From assembly GCA_050011755.1 (NCBI GenBank), contig JBEKIM010000078.1:1-19656 (forward strand): a stretch of 19,656 bases of DNA, given 5' to 3'. Shown piece by piece: positions 12,659 to 19,656 of this stretch. The DNA is from Bog-159 sp050011755 (GTDB taxonomy: Bacteria > Acidobacteriota > Terriglobia > Bryobacterales > Bryobacteraceae). The first letter of the stretch is position 1. Every line of letters starts with the position of its first letter. The notes under the pieces were generated by a model, which had not been told where the DNA came from, did no database searches, and saw nothing but the letters and a program-made list of their open reading frames with translations. The position numbers were made by a program, and so were the translations under genes.

Positions 12659-13906
12659 GTGCCCTTTTTCTCCAATCTGGCTACCGCCATTTCGCTGGCG
12701 CTCGATTCCATCCGCGCGCATAAGCTGCGTAGTTTTCTCACGCTGCTGGGCGTGATCATCGGCGTCGCCAGCGTGATCCTGGTGGGCGCCGCGATCGACG
12801 GCTTGGGCGTGTATGCCGAAAACATTACCGCCAAAGCCTTCGGGTCCGACAGTTTCCTGGTGGCGCAGATCGCTTCGGTGGGTCGCCTCAGCAGCCGCGA
12901 GTTGGCCGATAAGCAGCGCCGCAACAAGCGCATCCGGCCCGACGATGTGGCCTACCTGCGCGAATCTACGGGCGACTCCATCATGTATAGCCCGTACGCC
13001 CAGCACACCGACGACGTCAAAGGCGATAACCAGCTTTACGAAGGTTCGAGTATCATCGGGGTATCGGCGACGCTGCCCTATATGCGCGACATCCCGGTCG
13101 AAGATGGCCGCTTCTTCACAGACAATGAGGAGCGTCTCCGCAAGCCCGTCGCCGTGATCGGGCCCGACATCCGCGACGCGCTGTTTCAAGGCAATTCCCC
13201 CCTCGGGCGAACCATCCGTGTGGCGGGCACCGAATTCACTGTCATCGGACTGCTTGAAAAGCAAGGCTCCTCATTCGGCCGTAGCCTGGATAATCCCGTG
13301 TACATCCCCATTACCGTCTATTACGAAATGTATGGCGGACAGCGCGGCACCGCCGTATTCGGCAAGGGGCGCGCAGGCACGGGCCTTACCATGGATGCGG
13401 CTCTGGACGTCACCCGCGCCGCCCTCCGCAGTCACTTTCATACCCCCGTGGGACAGGCGGACAATTTCGATACCCTCACTCCCGATTCGGTACGCTCCTT
13501 CGTGGATAGCGTGCTCGGCGTAATCGCGGCGGTGGTTGTGCCGATCACCAGTATTTCACTCGTCGTGGGCGGCATCGTGATTATGAATATCATGCTGGTG
13601 AGCGTCACCGAGCGCACCCGCGAAATCGGCATCCGCAAGAGCCTGGGGGCGCGTCAGGGGGACATCCTCTTGCAGTTCCTGATCGAATCCGTCATCCTCT
13701 CGTTGGCTGGTGGAATCATGGGCCTGATGTTGGGGGCGCTGGTCGCCACGGGACTGTCGGCTCTCTTCGGCGCCACGCTCAAAGTGACCGCCGGGTATGT
13801 GGTGCTGTCCATCTTCGTGTCCAGCGCGGTGGGCATTATTTCCGGCTGGTACCCGGCCAGGAGGGCGGCGCGGCTCGATCCGGTCGCCGCATTGCGCGCC
13901 GAATGA
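12659..13906 (+). CDS. MacB-type ABC transporter permease (first of pair)
   Basis: A 415-residue permease. It has an N-terminal helix (about 22-48, HKLRSFLTLLGVIIGVASVILVG), a periplasmic MacB-like domain (about 50-275), and a C-terminal FtsX core with three helices. The signature there is NIMLVSVTERTREIGIRKSLGAR (about 314-336), and the end is PARRAARLDPVAALRAE. This family uses mechanotransmission to drive export of peptides, lipids or drugs together with an ATPase and a periplasmic adaptor; neither gene is adjacent here. GTG at 12659 is preceded by GGAGGG at 12642-12647, a rather long 11-base spacing. The stop overlaps the next permease start by four bases (ATGA). Confidence 0.9.
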   Translation: MPFFSNLATAISLALDSIRAHKLRSFLTLLGVIIGVASVILVGAAIDGLGVYAENITAKAFGSDSFLVAQIASVGRLSSRELADKQRRNKRIRPDDVAYLRESTGDSIMYSPYAQHTDDVKGDNQLYEGSSIIGVSATLPYMRDIPVEDGRFFTDNEERLRKPVAVIGPDIRDALFQGNSPLGRTIRVAGTEFTVIGLLEKQGSSFGRSLDNPVYIPITVYYEMYGGQRGTAVFGKGRAGTGLTMDAALDVTRAALRSHFHTPVGQADNFDTLTPDSVRSFVDSVLGVIAAVVVPITSISLVVGGIVIMNIMLVSVTERTREIGIRKSLGARQGDILLQFLIESVILSLAGGIMGLMLGALVATGLSALFGATLKVTAGYVVLSIFVSSAVGIISGWYPARRAARLDPVAALRAE

Positions 13907-15165
13907 ACATACCTTTCCAGGTGAGCGCCGGTGAGACGCTCCATATGGCTTTGGGCGCGGTATGGGCGCACAAGTTCCGGTCGGGCCTCACCATCCTGGG
14001 CATCGTAATCGGCATTACCACGGTGGTTACCGTGGCTTCGCTCTTGACGGGGCTGCGCCAGGGGATCGTGGATTTCTTTCAGGAGTTCGGCCCCGACAAC
14101 GTTTTCGTGGCGCGCGTCAGCGGCGATCCCAGCGGCCAGGGCGCGCGTCCCAAGGAGTTGAAGCGCAAGCCGCTGCGTCCCGAAAACGCCGAGTATCTGA
14201 AGAACCTGGTACGTTCCATCGAGGACGTGGGAGTCAGCCTGTATATCATCCCGCAGGCGGGCAACATCATCACCGTCAAGGTTCCCGGATACGAGTCCGA
14301 CAACCTGTTTCTGATGGGCGCGACGCGCAATCTCTATGACATCTCGCCGCGCGATTTGCAAGCGGGCCGCATCTTCACCCGCGAGGAGGAATTGCGCGGC
14401 CAAAGGGTCTGCATGATCGGCTCCGCGCTCGGTGAGGCCTTATTTCCTGCGGGCGATGGCATCGGCCGCACCATCTTTCTCGACGGCGGCGAGTTTACCG
14501 TAGTGGGCATCTTCGCGCCCGCCAAAGGCGGCTTCTTCGGAGAAAACGGGCTCGACCGCCAGATTGTCATCCCCCTCGAAACCGCGCGCATGCGCTATCC
14601 GCAATCGACCAATTTCTTCCTCACCGCCAAGGCCCGCCCCGGACAGCGCGCCGACGCCATCGAAGAGATTCGCGGCGCCCTCCGCAAGTTGCGCCACACC
14701 GCGCGCAACCAGGAAGACGATTTCACAATTTCGACCGCGGACTCCATCATCGAGAACTTCGACAAAATCACCGGTATGATCGTGCTGATCTCCATGGCCA
14801 TCTCGGCGCTGGGCTTGCTCGTGGGCGGCATCGGGGTGATGAATATCATGTTGGTGAGCGTGACCGAGCGCACCCGTGAGATCGGCGTGCGCAAGGCCAT
14901 CGGCGCCCGCCGCCGCGATATCGTCCTGCAATTCCTCAGCGAAGCCGTGGCCCTGACGGGAGCCGGCGGCCTGATCGGTATCGTATTCTCGATTCTGGTC
15001 ACCCTGCTGGTCAGCGCCATCTTCCCCAGTTTGCGGTGCAAGGTGCCCGGCTGGGCGGTGGCTACGGCCTTCAGCGTTTCCGTCGCCGTGGGCCTGTTTT
15101 TCGGCGTCTGGCCAGCGGTCACGGCCTCGCGTCTCGACCCCGTGGAAGCCCTGCGCTACGAGTAG
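13903..15165 (+). CDS. MacB-type ABC transporter permease (second of pair)
   Basis: A 420-residue permease with the same layout as its upstream neighbour. It has an N-terminal helix (about 20-50, HKFRSGLTILGIVIGITTVVTVASLLTG), a periplasmic domain (about 52-285) and the FtsX core with NIMLVSVTERTREIGVRKAIGARRRDI, ending ASRLDPVEALRYE. The C-terminal cores of the two proteins are closely alike while the periplasmic domains differ, pointing to an old tandem duplication and a heterodimeric transporter. The ATPase partner must be encoded elsewhere. The ATG at 13903 overlaps the previous stop, so the two are translated together. Confidence 0.9.
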   Translation: MNIPFQVSAGETLHMALGAVWAHKFRSGLTILGIVIGITTVVTVASLLTGLRQGIVDFFQEFGPDNVFVARVSGDPSGQGARPKELKRKPLRPENAEYLKNLVRSIEDVGVSLYIIPQAGNIITVKVPGYESDNLFLMGATRNLYDISPRDLQAGRIFTREEELRGQRVCMIGSALGEALFPAGDGIGRTIFLDGGEFTVVGIFAPAKGGFFGENGLDRQIVIPLETARMRYPQSTNFFLTAKARPGQRADAIEEIRGALRKLRHTARNQEDDFTISTADSIIENFDKITGMIVLISMAISALGLLVGGIGVMNIMLVSVTERTREIGVRKAIGARRRDIVLQFLSEAVALTGAGGLIGIVFSILVTLLVSAIFPSLRCKVPGWAVATAFSVSVAVGLFFGVWPAVTASRLDPVEALRYE

Positions 15166-15171
15166 CGTGGG

Positions 15172-15209
15172 GCAGGCCTCCAGGCCTGCATCGGGTCTCC
15201 AGACCCGAT
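15172..15209. repeat. Two-stem intergenic hairpin element (copy D)
   Basis: Two perfect stems fill the gap between the convergent permease stop (15165) and the beta-propeller stop (15209-15211): GCAGGCCT-CC-AGGCCTGC (15172-15189) and ATCGGGTCT-CC-AGACCCGAT (15190-15209). The second arm enters the stop codon of the beta-propeller gene. Sequence differs from copies A-C, but the two-stem plan and two-base apex agree. A terminator or mRNA 3' end role on both strands is likely; no U-tract is present. Confidence 0.82.
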
Positions 15210-16726
15210 CAATTTCCCACCGCAAAAAGAATCGCATCGTTGATCGCGTAAACCGTGCCGTCCACGCCGATCACCGTAGGCGTATAAGCCTCCCCAATCC
15301 CTGCCGTGAGGACCACCGACTGGCTCAGTGTATTGGTCGTCAGATCCCAACGGTACAGCTTCCCGTCCTCGCTATTCGCCAGGATGGCCTTCCCCGGAAC
15401 GTCCACGGCCGCCGAGTTGATGCACCACTCCTTCACGCCGGCCAGGGGCGGGTTGGGAGTAGGCCCCAGAATCGACAGCACCTCGTTCATCACCGTCACA
15501 CCCGTGATCGGGTCCGTTTCCGTGGCATTGGGGTCGACTACTGCGATCATGTTCTCGCCGTTCCCGCCCTCGTTCGCGTAGTTGTTGTATTTCGTCATCA
15601 GCAGGTAGTCGGATTTGCCGGTGTACGACGGCACCGCGGATGCCGGAACCACCGAGGCCGTATCGTCCCATCCGAAAGCGCCCGGAGTCTTGGCCTTCGT
15701 AAGACTGGCATCGAAATGCAACAGCCATCCCCGGTCATGGTTTTCCGGAAACGGATTCTCAAGCACCCCGTAGTAGACATCTCCATCCCGGCCGGTGGTC
15801 GGGGAGGCCGACGAGTTGTCCGTGAGCCACGCGTCGTTTCCGGATTTCGGATCGATCAGCCGTACCCGCGCGAGGGGCGCCAGCGTCGTGCTGTCGAGTG
15901 CCACCAGGTAGCCGCCGGAAGTATTGCTGACCGCGATATAGAGCGTTGTACCGTCCCAACTGAGGGCCGGAGCGCAATTGTAAGGCACCTCGGTCATGGC
16001 CGGGTCGCCGGCCGCCGTAGCCACCGCGATCCATGTGCCTTTCCCGTCGGCGCCAAGGCGCGCGATGCCGCTCGTTAGCCCGGCTAACGGACTCGTGCCG
16101 CTCACCACGAAGCCGAAGTAGAGTGTCCCGCTCTCATCGACCGTAAGCGGCGTGTTGATGTAAACGCTGCTGTCGAAGCCGCTGGGATTCGCTTTATAGT
16201 TCGCCAACCCATAGAATGCGAGGCGCCCGCCGGCTCCCTCAGCCGCGTCGGGAGAGTCGCGAAAAATGACCGTGCCGCCCGCGCCCGGAAAATAGAGCCG
16301 CTTCGTCGCGAGAGCCGGCCCAAAGATCGAAATCCACCCGTGTGACGGCGGCAACAAGTAGTCCGACTGCACGGTCCACAATACGTCGCCATTGGCGGCA
16401 TGATGCGCGTTCACGCGGAAGCCCTTGCTGACCCCGGTTTTCACCGGGACGATCACCGTATTGCCGGGCGTAATCAGGGGCGACCCGTAGTGGATCAACA
16501 GTTCGTCGGCCCCGTCCGGGCGAGCCGCGCTATCGCCGCCGGGCGGGTGCAGATCGACCGGCGTCTGCCAGTGAATTCCATTGAGTGCCTGCGACGCGGT
16601 GGAAGACGTGGCCACGTGATGGTCGCTCTTGGCAAAATTGGTCCACGCGGTCTGGCCGAAGGCCGTTGGCCCCCAGCCGCATATCGTCACCAGCGCCAGG
16701 GCCGCAAAATTACGCATGACAAGCAT
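15209..16726 (-). CDS. Exported PQQ-like beta-propeller protein
   Basis: About 505 residues. A signal peptide is visible (MLVMRNFAALALVTICGWGPTAFG, cleavage before QTAW), so it acts in the envelope or outside. The body is a repeating beta pattern in which blocks such as GDVLWTVQSDYL, GTLYFGFVVSG, GTTLYIAVSNTSGGYLVALDS, GDVYYGVLENP, GKAILANSEDGKLYRWDLTT and GTVYAINDAILFAVGN recur. This is typical of PQQ/WD-like propellers. No PQQ-dehydrogenase catalytic residues were recognised, so it is more likely a binding or scaffold protein. I chose ATG at 16726; ATG at 16717 is nearly as good. The frame continues open to 17122 but that part overlaps the OsmC gene and is not credible. It is divergent from the OsmC-family gene. 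Confidence 0.78.
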   Translation of the reverse strand: MLVMRNFAALALVTICGWGPTAFGQTAWTNFAKSDHHVATSSTASQALNGIHWQTPVDLHPPGGDSAARPDGADELLIHYGSPLITPGNTVIVPVKTGVSKGFRVNAHHAANGDVLWTVQSDYLLPPSHGWISIFGPALATKRLYFPGAGGTVIFRDSPDAAEGAGGRLAFYGLANYKANPSGFDSSVYINTPLTVDESGTLYFGFVVSGTSPLAGLTSGIARLGADGKGTWIAVATAAGDPAMTEVPYNCAPALSWDGTTLYIAVSNTSGGYLVALDSTTLAPLARVRLIDPKSGNDAWLTDNSSASPTTGRDGDVYYGVLENPFPENHDRGWLLHFDASLTKAKTPGAFGWDDTASVVPASAVPSYTGKSDYLLMTKYNNYANEGGNGENMIAVVDPNATETDPITGVTVMNEVLSILGPTPNPPLAGVKEWCINSAAVDVPGKAILANSEDGKLYRWDLTTNTLSQSVVLTAGIGEAYTPTVIGVDGTVYAINDAILFAVGN

Positions 16727-16831
16727 CTTACCATCCACCCCGGCGCGCATCCGATTGCCAAATGTTACATTGCGATTCCGGTATCCCCCGGCCCGAACCC
16801 AGCATCCATTAAGCTGATCCAAGGAGGATTC

Positions 16832-17257
16832 ATGAAACGTAACGCATCCGCCGTGTGGCAAGGCGATTTGAAACAAGGCAAGGGAGCCGTTTCCACGGCC
16901 AGCGGTGTACTGTCCGGTACGCAATACTCGTTCGCCACGCGCTTTGAAAATGGCGTCGGAACCAATCCGGAGGAACTGCTCGCCGCCGCGCATGCAGGCT
17001 GCTTCGCCATGGCGTTGTCCGGACAACTGGGCGCGGCCGGCCTGACCGCCGAACGCATCGACGTCACCGCCACCATCTCGCTGGAGAAGACCGAAAGCGG
17101 GTTTGCCATCACCGAGAGCCACCTCGAATTGAAAGCCAAGGTTCCGGGCGCCACTCAGGCGGCCTTCGATACCGCGACCGGGAATGCCAAAGCCGGCTGT
17201 CCCGTCTCCAAGCTCTTCAATACGAAGATTACCCTCAACGCCGCGCTTGAATCGTAG
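16832..17257 (+). CDS. OsmC-family peroxiredoxin
   Basis: A 141-residue protein of the OsmC/Ohr fold that reduces organic hydroperoxides using two cysteines. C57 is in AAHAGCFAMAL and C123 in AGCPVSKLF. The N-terminal strands (SAVWQGDLKQGKGAVST) and the NPEELLAAAHAGC helix fit the OsmC branch rather than Ohr. Length is normal. The ATG at 16832 has a near-perfect AAGGAGG at 16821-16827. It is transcribed divergently from the beta-propeller gene, sharing a 105-base control region in which I could not fix a promoter. It converges on the exported protein gene at 17291. Confidence 0.93.
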   Translation: MKRNASAVWQGDLKQGKGAVSTASGVLSGTQYSFATRFENGVGTNPEELLAAAHAGCFAMALSGQLGAAGLTAERIDVTATISLEKTESGFAITESHLELKAKVPGATQAAFDTATGNAKAGCPVSKLFNTKITLNAALES

Positions 17258-17263
17258 TCTTGC

Positions 17264-17289
17264 AGGCAGCCTAAGGAGCGGGTCCCCGC
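17264..17289. repeat. Short degenerate two-stem element between convergent genes
   Basis: In the 33-base gap between the OsmC stop and the stop of the exported protein gene, GCGGG-TC-CCCGC (17278-17289) is a perfect 5-base stem with a two-base apex. AGGC-A-GCCT (about 17264-17272) precedes it. Sequence begins GCAGGC like copy D. It is likely a reduced member of the same element family or simply a short bidirectional terminator. Confidence 0.45.
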
Positions 17290-17290
17290 C

Positions 17291-18109
17291 TCAACGCGCC
17301 GCGGCGGGCGATTCGCTCAATAGCGGCTCCTGGGCCTCGTGGCGATGGAAGAGGGCATGTTTCACGTCCGGCCAGAATTCCTTCATCACCTGCGAGAACC
17401 CATCTGTCGCGCACGCAATCCCCAACCTCTCGATATTGCTGCCCACCGTGCGCGTATCCGGATAGTAGGCGTTCGAAATCGCGACCGCCGCTCCGTTCCC
17501 GAGCCACTCCGAGAAATTGAATTGTTTCCCGCCGCTATCGGTGCGGCTGACGAATATGCGCGTCAGCGCGTATCCGGCCCGGTGCATGACGCTGCCCCCG
17601 CGGCGCCCGATCCGGAAATATCGCGGATCCTGATGCAGCAGGCTCGGCATAATGCTCTCCGTCATCATGTTGCCGATCACCTGGTCGGCCAGGGCCGTAC
17701 CATATCGCCGCGCGTAACCCTTCATGCCTTGTCCGAACGAAGGGTTCTGATCCTCAAGCTGGTACAGCAGCGCGAAGGCTCCCGCCACCGGATAAACGGG
17801 CCAGTCGAAGGAATCTTTCAGGCCGATGGTCAGCTTTTGTTTACTGGTGATCGGCTGGAACGGCACGTTACCGTCCGTGGTCCGATAGTTCGGAAATACG
17901 CCGAAAACCCGCTTGTCCTGCTGTTCCGGCTGGGGATTCTTGGCCGCATCCGGAGGGTTTTGGCCCGGCAGGATGGGCGGCGCGCCACTCGAGTCGGGTG
18001 TCTTCCCGGTGCCTGCCCCATCCGCGGATTGCCCCCATGCCGGAATCAGCGCCAAAAGCGCAAAGCTGACGGCAGAAAGGCATCTTGTACGGCCGAAATG
18101 TATTGTCAT
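17291..18109 (-). CDS. Exported protein of unknown function, acidobacterial family
   Basis: A 272-residue protein with a signal peptide (about 1-27, CLSAVSFALLALIPAWGQS), a low-complexity Pro/Gly/Asp-rich segment (about 28-65) and a conserved-looking domain. That domain starts at RVFGVFPNYRTTDGNVPFQPITSKQK and contains GLKDSFDWPVYPVAGAFALLYQ, a Gly/Tyr/Arg region (GYARRYGTALADQVIGNMMTESIMPSLLHQDPRYFR) and a C-terminal part ending KEFWPDVKHALFHRH. I recall the FGVFPNYRT motif in many acidobacterial secreted proteins annotated hypothetical; no function is known to me. ATG at 18109 is preferred over TTG at 18112, with AGGAA about ten bases upstream. It could be an envelope or outer-membrane associated protein. 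Confidence 0.78.
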   Translation of the reverse strand: MTIHFGRTRCLSAVSFALLALIPAWGQSADGAGTGKTPDSSGAPPILPGQNPPDAAKNPQPEQQDKRVFGVFPNYRTTDGNVPFQPITSKQKLTIGLKDSFDWPVYPVAGAFALLYQLEDQNPSFGQGMKGYARRYGTALADQVIGNMMTESIMPSLLHQDPRYFRIGRRGGSVMHRAGYALTRIFVSRTDSGGKQFNFSEWLGNGAAVAISNAYYPDTRTVGSNIERLGIACATDGFSQVMKEFWPDVKHALFHRHEAQEPLLSESPAAAR

Positions 18110-18338
18110 CAAAACAGGTTCCTGGTCAAGAAAACCCCCGTATACACCAAGGACTCAAATACGAAGTATGCATAATCTGATGCGGTTGCACCGGTAATGG
18201 TTACCGGTACCATTTCCGGAGGGCGGCCAATCTCGGCCGCAGCCGCCTTTTAGGCGGCCATAGCCGGCTGAAAGCCGGCTGCGGGCAGAATCGCCCGCCC
18301 CACAAAAACCAAACTGACCCAGTGCCCCATTTCCGGAG
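18110..18338. other. 229-base intergenic region with a cluster of hairpins
   Basis: This lies between the O-methyltransferase stop and the exported protein gene, both on the - strand. No coding frame looks real. It contains a 7-base inverted repeat CCGGTAA-TGG-TTACCGG (18191-18207), overlapping a second one with arms AATGGT and ACCATT (18196-18214), and then the multi-stem repeat copy E (18218-18298). The AT-richer part near 18130-18180 probably holds the promoter of the downstream gene, but no hexamer pair was convincing. Confidence 0.55.
18218..18298. repeat. Four-stem intergenic hairpin element (copy E)
   Basis: Positions 18218-18278 match copy B (8932-8992) with two substitutions in 61 bases. 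Stems are GCGGCCAA with TCGGCCGC (one A-C mismatch), GCCGCCT-TTT-AGGCGGC, AGCCGGCT-GAA-AGCCGGCT (18262-18280) and an extra GCGGGC-AGAATC-GCCCGC (18281-18298). Same orientation relative to its downstream - strand gene as copy B, but about 110 bases from that gene's start rather than abutting its Shine-Dalgarno sequence. Confidence 0.88.
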
Positions 18339-19376
18339 TCAGCCCGGCGAGTGGTTCTTAAGGGCCAATAACGCATCTAGAGGCGCGCCAGTGTGGCGGC
18401 CCTCGACAGATGTGAAGCCGGCCGCACGCAGCAGTACCGCATATTCGGAGACCGTGCGTTCCCGGCCCTCCGTGCAGACCAGCATGTTCAGCGACTGCAT
18501 ATGCGCGGGCGTAGGGCCCGCTTTGTCCTCGTCCAGCAGCTTCTCGGCAATCAGCAGCCCACCGCCCACTGGAATCGCCGTGTAGATTTTCGACAACAGC
18601 AGCCCGATTCGCTCCTCCGGCCAGTCATGCAGGATGCGGCCTAGAGAATAAAGATCGGCATCCGGCAGTTCATCACGGAAGAAATCCCCGGCGATGAGCT
18701 GGATGCGATCCCGCGCAGCCGATTCAGCCAGATATTCGCGGGCCATGTCGATGACTTGCGGAAGGTCGAAGACCACCGCACTCAGTTGCGCATACCGTTC
18801 GCAGGCGGCCATCGCCAGATGCCCCGTCGCGCCGCCCAGGTCCGCCAGACGCCGGAAGCTCGAAAGATCGAAAGCCGCCGCCACTGCCGCCGAGCTCAAC
18901 TGACCGAAGCCGTGCATCCCGCGCAGGAAGCTGCGCCGCCGCGCATCCGTCTTAAAAAAGTGATCGAATATGGAGCCCTGCCAGCCAAAGGTTTGAGTCC
19001 AGCGATGCGTGCCTTCCCGGATGGCATCCTCCAGGTTTGCCCACATCGCGTAGAGCGCCTCATTGGAATAGTGGACATAGCCGGTCAGAGACAGCGGGCT
19101 CCGATCGCACAGATAAGTCTCGGCGATCGTCCGGTTGGCATAGGCGCCGTTGTGCTTTTCGAGCAGCCCCATGCCCACGCATCCATCCAGCAGACGCTCC
19201 AGCGCCGCGGCATTCAGCTCCAGCCGTGCCGCGAGAGTATCGAGGTTCGCGGCGTCTTCGCTGAGCGCCTCGAAAACGCCCAGCGCCGTGGCCGCGAACA
19301 TAGTCTTCGAGCGCCGGAAGGCGTCGATCAGTTCCAGAATGGGAGTTGCATCGGGAGGCCGGTCGGGAAGGCTCAT
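18339..19376 (-). CDS. O-methyltransferase, acetylserotonin/hydroxyneurosporene methyltransferase-like
   Basis: A 345-residue SAM-dependent O-methyltransferase of the family-2 type. The N-terminal winged-helix dimerisation domain (about 12-100) is present, with KTMFAATALGVFEALSE and ALERLLDGCVGMGLLEK. The SAM motif is LADLGGATGHLA (about 177-188), and VVFDLPQVI (about 200-208) is a hallmark of the family. The catalytic-region motif is LGRILHDWPEE (H249, D250). Typical members methylate a hydroxyl on an aromatic or isoprenoid acceptor; the substrate here is unknown. The ATG overlaps the thiL stop by four bases (ATGA), so it is the downstream partner of thiamine-phosphate kinase. Confidence 0.88.
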   Translation of the reverse strand: MSLPDRPPDATPILELIDAFRRSKTMFAATALGVFEALSEDAANLDTLAARLELNAAALERLLDGCVGMGLLEKHNGAYANRTIAETYLCDRSPLSLTGYVHYSNEALYAMWANLEDAIREGTHRWTQTFGWQGSIFDHFFKTDARRRSFLRGMHGFGQLSSAAVAAAFDLSSFRRLADLGGATGHLAMAACERYAQLSAVVFDLPQVIDMAREYLAESAARDRIQLIAGDFFRDELPDADLYSLGRILHDWPEERIGLLLSKIYTAIPVGGGLLIAEKLLDEDKAGPTPAHMQSLNMLVCTEGRERTVSEYAVLLRAAGFTSVEGRHTGAPLDALLALKNHSPG

Positions 19377-19656
19377 GCGGAACCCCGGAAGTGGTCGTAA
19401 CCGAGCGGCGGCAGAGGCTTACCGCACAAGGATACCGCGCCCGCTTTACCGCGTCGCATCGCGCCGATGCGCGTCAGCGGAATGGTCCCGAAACGCTTCG
19501 GCACCTTGACCCGCGGCCTGACGGTGAACAGTAGCTCGTAGTCTTCTCCGCCGTGCAGCGCCTGCTCGGCACTGGCCCCCGGAAACCTGGGTGGCATCTC
19601 GATATCCGCCTCCAACCGGGAGGCCAGCGCCAGACGATGCAGGTCCAGTGAAATCC
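19373..19656 (-). CDS. thiL: Thiamine-monophosphate kinase, C-terminal part (5' end outside window)
   Basis: About 94 residues of the C-terminal end are present, read from the right edge: ISLDLHRLALASRLEADIEMP, then ALHGGEDYELLFTV, a hallmark of ThiL, and TRIGAMRRGK. ThiL phosphorylates thiamine monophosphate to the active cofactor thiamine diphosphate in the cytoplasm; the intact protein is usually a little over 300 residues. The visible end is undamaged and stops at 19373-19375, overlapping the methyltransferase start. Confidence 0.9.
   Translation of the reverse strand, partial: ISLDLHRLALASRLEADIEMPPRFPGASAEQALHGGEDYELLFTVRPRVKVPKRFGTIPLTRIGAMRRGKAGAVSLCGKPLPPLGYDHFRGSA

Noticed and set aside
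14440..15237. 265-residue open frame on the - strand opposite the second MacB-type permease
   Set aside because: Composition is dominated by His, Gln, Asp and Gly, as expected antisense to a GC-rich gene, and the permease on the + strand is certain.
16727..17122. N-terminal extension of the beta-propeller protein
   Set aside because: The frame stays open, but it overlaps the well-supported OsmC gene on the other strand, and a good signal peptide begins at 16726.
5890..18298. Repeats as a CRISPR array or standard intrinsic terminators
   Set aside because: Copies are single, kilobases apart and vary in sequence with no regular spacers, and none is followed by a run of T.

Overview
The window looks like a chromosomal piece of an acidobacterium, most likely from the Solibacter/Bryobacter group. 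This rests on high GC and on a PadR-type repressor overlapping a very large two-module FtsX/MacB permease, an arrangement strongly expanded in Acidobacteria. A secreted protein family I associate with that phylum, several secreted or beta-propeller proteins, and many short intergenic multi-hairpin repeats fit the same picture. The taxonomic call is inference from gene style; no rRNA or tRNA gene is present.

Layout. 12-959 (+) is a zinc-type cation diffusion facilitator. 1038-1819 (+) holds a two-gene module: a small conserved protein of unknown function, then a HEPN-domain gene whose two halves lie in different frames and appear to lack a middle piece. 1879-2856 (-) encodes a membrane-anchored Pro/Ala-rich protein with a glycine zipper. 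2945-4407 (+) is a dihydrouridine synthase gene overlapping a ribonuclease HI gene, followed at 4440-5882 (+) by an exported M20 amidohydrolase. 5944-8921 (-) is the padR-permease pair, with a promoter and two matching operator-like dyads upstream. 9078-10157 (-) is a pterin-4a-carbinolamine dehydratase plus methyltransferase pair with a structured leader. 10406-11830 (-) is UDP-glucose dehydrogenase, divergent from an OmpR-type response regulator (11926-12600) and two overlapping MacB-type permeases (12659-15165). 15209-16726 (-) is an exported beta-propeller protein, divergent from an OsmC-family peroxiredoxin (16832-17257). 17291-18109 (-) is an exported protein of unknown function. 18339 to the right edge (-) is an O-methyltransferase overlapping the 3' end of thiL.

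How the parts relate. Four-base stop/start overlaps (dus-rnhA, padR-permease, permease-permease, thiL-methyltransferase) and a three-base gap (dehydratase-methyltransferase) mark co-translated pairs. No permease here has an ATPase gene beside it, and the response regulator has no sensor kinase beside it.

The most notable non-coding content is of two kinds. First, intergenic elements made of two to four consecutive perfect or near-perfect stems with 2-3 base apices recur at 5890-5928, 8932-8992, 10351-10385, 15172-15209 and 18218-18298, with weaker relatives at 1827-1880 and 17264-17289. Second, the padR promoter is bracketed by two copies of CTCCTGTG-N7-CACAT in opposite orientation. No intergenic stretch exceeds 300 bases; the two longest (10158-10405 and 18110-18338) are described as features.
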